Shown: one piece after another, positions 12,798 through 14,812 of the stretch
Layout of the letters: every line of letters starts with the position of its first letter
How positions within the stretch are numbered: the first letter of the stretch is position 1
DNA from: Candidatus Brocadiales bacterium
GTDB lineage: Bacteria; Planctomycetota; Brocadiia; Brocadiales; Bathyanammoxibiaceae
DNA: 14,812 nucleotides
Assembly: GCA_030586765.1 (NCBI GenBank)
Contig: JAUQZZ010000034.1
Span: forward strand, 1-14,812
Direction: 5' to 3'
The notes under the pieces: model-generated
What the model saw: the letters and a program-made list of their open reading frames with translations, nothing else
What the model was told of the DNA's origin: nothing
The model's database searches: none
Program-made: the position numbers and the translations under genes

Positions 12798-13037
12798 ATG
12801 AAAAATTCCATCGTTATCTTGTTGGCTATAGTCGCAGTCTTGCTGGCATTAAATTTATTCAGTGGATATGCACCCTTGTCCATTGCTGAAACAGATTCCC
12901 AGGTTGGCAGGTATCAGATTTCTGCTTGGGCAGTCGCTCATCCTTATACGGGATTCTCTACAACCGAATATGGATATTTCATCATTGATACAACAGATGG
13001 TAGAATTGCACGCAAGGAGAGTTTTTCAGGTAAGTAA
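12798..13037 (+). CDS. Small exported or membrane-anchored protein, unknown function
   Basis: I place the start at the ATG at 12798, giving 79 residues, because an excellent ribosome binding site (AAGGAGGAG, 12784-12792) lies about 5-6 bases before it. The longer frame from GTG 12744 has no such site and would put charged residues before the signal. The product begins MKNSIVILLAIVAVLLALNL, an uncleaved anchor or signal peptide. The short exported part follows, containing GRYQISAWAVAHP and ending GYFIIDTTDGRIARKES. That last strand-turn-strand pattern is common in small periplasmic proteins of unknown role. The gene lies 77 bases behind the activase fusion on the same strand and could be read from its promoter. 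Confidence 0.65.
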   Translation: MKNSIVILLAIVAVLLALNLFSGYAPLSIAETDSQVGRYQISAWAVAHPYTGFSTTEYGYFIIDTTDGRIARKESFSGK

Positions 13038-13058
13038 GAGTATTATGCAGAATACCAG

Positions 13059-13599
13059 AATTTCAGATTACAAATTGCAGATTAAAAGACTACATTTAGA
13101 TTTAGCCTGATGGTTTGCCGTATTTGCTATACTGAGCGAGCAATTTAAGAAAGGCTTCACGGCTTTTATCCTGAGGTGTTTGAAACTTTTGTCCCTTCAT
13201 TTTTACATCTTTTATATACTCTATTAGACCGCTGATTTGTCTAGAGGTATCTATACACAATTCATAATGTTTTTCAAAAGATTCCTTTGCAATATAGCCC
13301 ACTTCCTGAGCAATGGCTAGTTGGGAACGTACCTCACCACAGGACCCTCTGGCTACGTATAGAAACTGTATAAGTTCTGCCTTAGTTCCCCTTTCGTAAC
13401 CCTCAGCAATGTTACTGGATACGGAGACAGCCGCCCGCCGTATTTGGTCTACCAATCCGTAGTCTTTACTGAAAGGTTCTCGCTTGGTTAAAGAGTAAAT
13501 AGCTATAGCCAGGTCCTTAGCTTTCTTCCATACTGGAAGCTCTTCAAACTGCTTAAAGGTAGCCATTTTTATCGAATTTGCAATTTGTAATCTGTAATT
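13059..13599. mobile_element. Orphan IVP cassette with inverted-repeat ends
   Basis: Plus 13059-13079 and 13579-13599 are inverted repeats matching at 20 of 21 positions, with a perfect 16-bp core (CAGATTACAAATTGCA at 13064-13079). They bracket exactly one gene, a 23S rRNA intervening-sequence-type four-helix-bundle protein. The right end stops 2 bases from the stop codon of the E2 gene, which suggests insertion behind it. No transposase is encoded, so mobility is inferred from structure. Confidence 0.55.
13102..13566 (-). CDS. Four-helix-bundle protein, 23S rRNA intervening-sequence (IVP) family
   Basis: The 154-residue product carries the family signatures: FEELPVWKKAKDLAIAIYSL (7-26), GLVDQIRRAAVSVSSNIAEG (37-56), then a helix with ELIQFLYVARGSCGEVRSQL and the last helix ISGLIEYIK. 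The family was first found in intervening sequences of 23S rRNA genes, but most members are free-standing; their function is unknown, and some relatives bind nucleic acid. It is slightly longer than the usual 115-130 residues because of a polar C-terminal tail (KMKGQKFQTPQDKSREAFLK). No ribosome binding site precedes the ATG, which lies only a few bases inside the right inverted repeat. Expression may therefore depend on read-through from the E2 gene on the same strand. Confidence 0.88.
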   Translation of the reverse strand: MATFKQFEELPVWKKAKDLAIAIYSLTKREPFSKDYGLVDQIRRAAVSVSSNIAEGYERGTKAELIQFLYVARGSCGEVRSQLAIAQEVGYIAKESFEKHYELCIDTSRQISGLIEYIKDVKMKGQKFQTPQDKSREAFLKLLAQYSKYGKPSG

Positions 13600-13601
13600 A
13601 A

Positions 13602-14812
13602 CTATCTACCCATCTCTACTAAAAACAGGTCTGGGTCCTCCAGGTGCTCTTTAACGGTGTTGACAAATCTTGCCACCTCGGCCCCATCCACCACCCGATG
13701 GTCAAAGGTTAAGGACAGGGGCAGGATGTTTCTTATGACAACCTTACCCTCCCTCACTACAGGCCGTTCCTCAATCCTTCCCAGGCCGAGGATTGCGCTC
13801 TCAGGGTAATTTGTTATAGGTGCTAAGTAGGTCCCTCCAATGACACCTATGTTGGTTATGGTGAAACAACCACCTCTCAGGTCTGCCAGGTCTAGGGTCC
13901 TAGACTGTGCCTTTTTTGCCAGTTCTTCTATCTCCTTAGCAAGCTCCAGGACGGGTTTCTGGTCGGCGCCCTTTACCACAGGGACTATAAGTCCGTCAGG
14001 GGTGTCCACAGCCACCCCGATGTTGAAGTATTTTTTCAGTACTATCTCTTCCCCTTCAATAGATGCGTTGAGATAAGGATGCGCCTTGAGACCTTCAATT
14101 ATCGCCTTAATTATAAAAGGGATATAGGTAAGTTTTACACCCCTTTTTTCTGCATAGCCCTTATGCTTCTCCCTTACCTCTACCAGGTGTGTTACATCAG
14201 CATCGTCATGATGAGTCACCAGCGCTGAATTGGACACAGCATCCCTCAACCTCTTTGCAATGCTCTTTCTCACGCCTTTTAGAGGGACCCTGGTAATGTA
14301 GCCGTACATGTCATACTTCTTGATTACCTTGACTTCTGGCTTTTTTTCTTCCTTTAAGGCCTCCGCAAATCTTTTTACGTCCTCCTCAGTAACCCTTCCA
14401 TCCTTACCAGTGCCCTCCACCCTGGAGATGTCAACGTTAAGTTCCCTGGCCAGCTTCCTCACAGCAGGGGTTGCCAGCACCTTTTTGGCCTCCTCCTTTA
14501 TAGCGGGTTTCTCTGCGGGCCTTGCTTCCTCAGGCGCCTCTTCCAGAAAACCTACAACGCTACCTGTGTACACCTCTTCTGCCTTTTCTACAGGCTTTCG
14601 TCTCTCCAGCCCTATTTTTGCAACCTCCCCCTTCTCTCCTATGGTGACCAGGGCCGCTCCTACCAGAACGGTCTCACCTTCCTTGTAATATATTTTTAGG
14701 ATTATCCCCTTCCTTGGGGATGGAAGGGTTACAATGGCCTTATCTGTCTCTACCTCAACTAAATCCTGGTCTGCCTCTACCCTGTCGCCTTCCTTGACCT
14801 TCCATTCCACAA
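13602..14812 (-). CDS. Dihydrolipoyl acyltransferase (E2) of a 2-oxoacid dehydrogenase complex, 5' end outside window
   Basis: At least 402 residues are visible. The GTG at 14810 encodes an internal Val (family pattern 'gEIvEWkVkEGD'), so the real start lies beyond the window. Domains from the N-terminal side: a lipoyl domain with the modified lysine in VETDKAIV (visible residue 24), a short Glu/Ala/Pro linker, a peripheral subunit-binding domain (about 112-148, ATPAVRKLARELNVD, then GTGKDGRVTEEDV), and the catalytic acyltransferase domain (about 170-402) with the active-site motif DHRVVDG (His371, Asp375). The enzyme takes the acyl group from E1 through swinging lipoyl-lysine to CoA and forms the cytoplasmic core of pyruvate or branched-chain 2-oxoacid dehydrogenase. 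Which of the two cannot be settled without the upstream E1 genes, which should lie just past this edge. The IVP cassette follows its stop codon at once. Confidence 0.92.
   Translation of the reverse strand, partial: VEWKVKEGDRVEADQDLVEVETDKAIVTLPSPRKGIILKIYYKEGETVLVGAALVTIGEKGEVAKIGLERRKPVEKAEEVYTGSVVGFLEEAPEEARPAEKPAIKEEAKKVLATPAVRKLARELNVDISRVEGTGKDGRVTEEDVKRFAEALKEEKKPEVKVIKKYDMYGYITRVPLKGVRKSIAKRLRDAVSNSALVTHHDDADVTHLVEVREKHKGYAEKRGVKLTYIPFIIKAIIEGLKAHPYLNASIEGEEIVLKKYFNIGVAVDTPDGLIVPVVKGADQKPVLELAKEIEELAKKAQSRTLDLADLRGGCFTITNIGVIGGTYLAPITNYPESAILGLGRIEERPVVREGKVVIRNILPLSLTFDHRVVDGAEVARFVNTVKEHLEDPDLFLVEMGR

Noticed and set aside
13102..13566. Avd component of a diversity-generating retroelement
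   Set aside because: Avd is also a four-helix bundle, but no reverse transcriptase, template repeat or variable repeat is visible, and the motifs fit the standard IVP family.
14308..14688. 126-codon plus-strand open frame opposite the E2 gene
   Set aside because: Ser/Thr/Ala-rich translation typical of the antisense of an Ala/Glu/Lys-rich linker. The E2 domains on the other strand explain the sequence.

Overview
The window looks like chromosomal DNA from an uncultivated, probably anaerobic, Gram-negative bacterium. Pointers are an MsbA-type lipid exporter, an oxygen-sensitive activase/dehydratase of the 2-hydroxyacyl-CoA dehydratase superfamily, frequent AGG/AGA and ATA codons, several GTG/TTG starts, and gaps filled with short palindromic repeats. 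A planctomycete, Nitrospirota or Desulfobacterota relative would fit, but the sequence alone does not decide. No rRNA, tRNA, CRISPR array or transposase gene was seen.

Layout. 1-313: gene-free stretch packed with palindromes. 314-2082: a BASS-type membrane transporter (+) converging on a DUF429 predicted nuclease-fold gene (-). 2338-3374: a secreted protein and a small TTG-start hypothetical, transcribed together from a strong sigma70-like promoter. 3514-5472: an MsbA-like ABC exporter. 5473-5699: a gap with a G-rich nested-palindrome repeat and a second, diverged copy of the exporter's 3' end. 5700-8567: a uvrA-family gene, followed by a second copy of the same repeat. 8841-10075: an XRE regulator and an ImmA/IrrE-type protease in tandem, with their own promoter and a candidate operator. 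10108-10536: a YjbQ-family gene (-). 10741-12720: an activase fused to a dehydratase-like subunit. 12798-13037: a tiny exported protein. 13059-13599: an orphan 23S-IVP-type four-helix-bundle gene bounded by about 20-bp inverted repeats. 13602-14812: the E2 gene of a 2-oxoacid dehydrogenase complex, cut by the window edge.

The most unusual theme is short palindromic DNA both between and inside genes. A related palindromic core lies in frame inside the DUF429 gene and inside the uvrA gene, where it belongs to a 97-bp segment closed by 8-bp inverted repeats. A third hairpin sits in the linker of the activase fusion. This resembles the in-frame palindromic elements known from Rickettsia. A second theme is a possible DNA-damage module: a uvrA-family gene next to an XRE-ImmA/IrrE pair recalls the Deinococcus DdrO-PprI (IrrE) system. 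The protease has HEIGE where HEXXH is expected, and nothing seen here proves that the pair controls uvrA.
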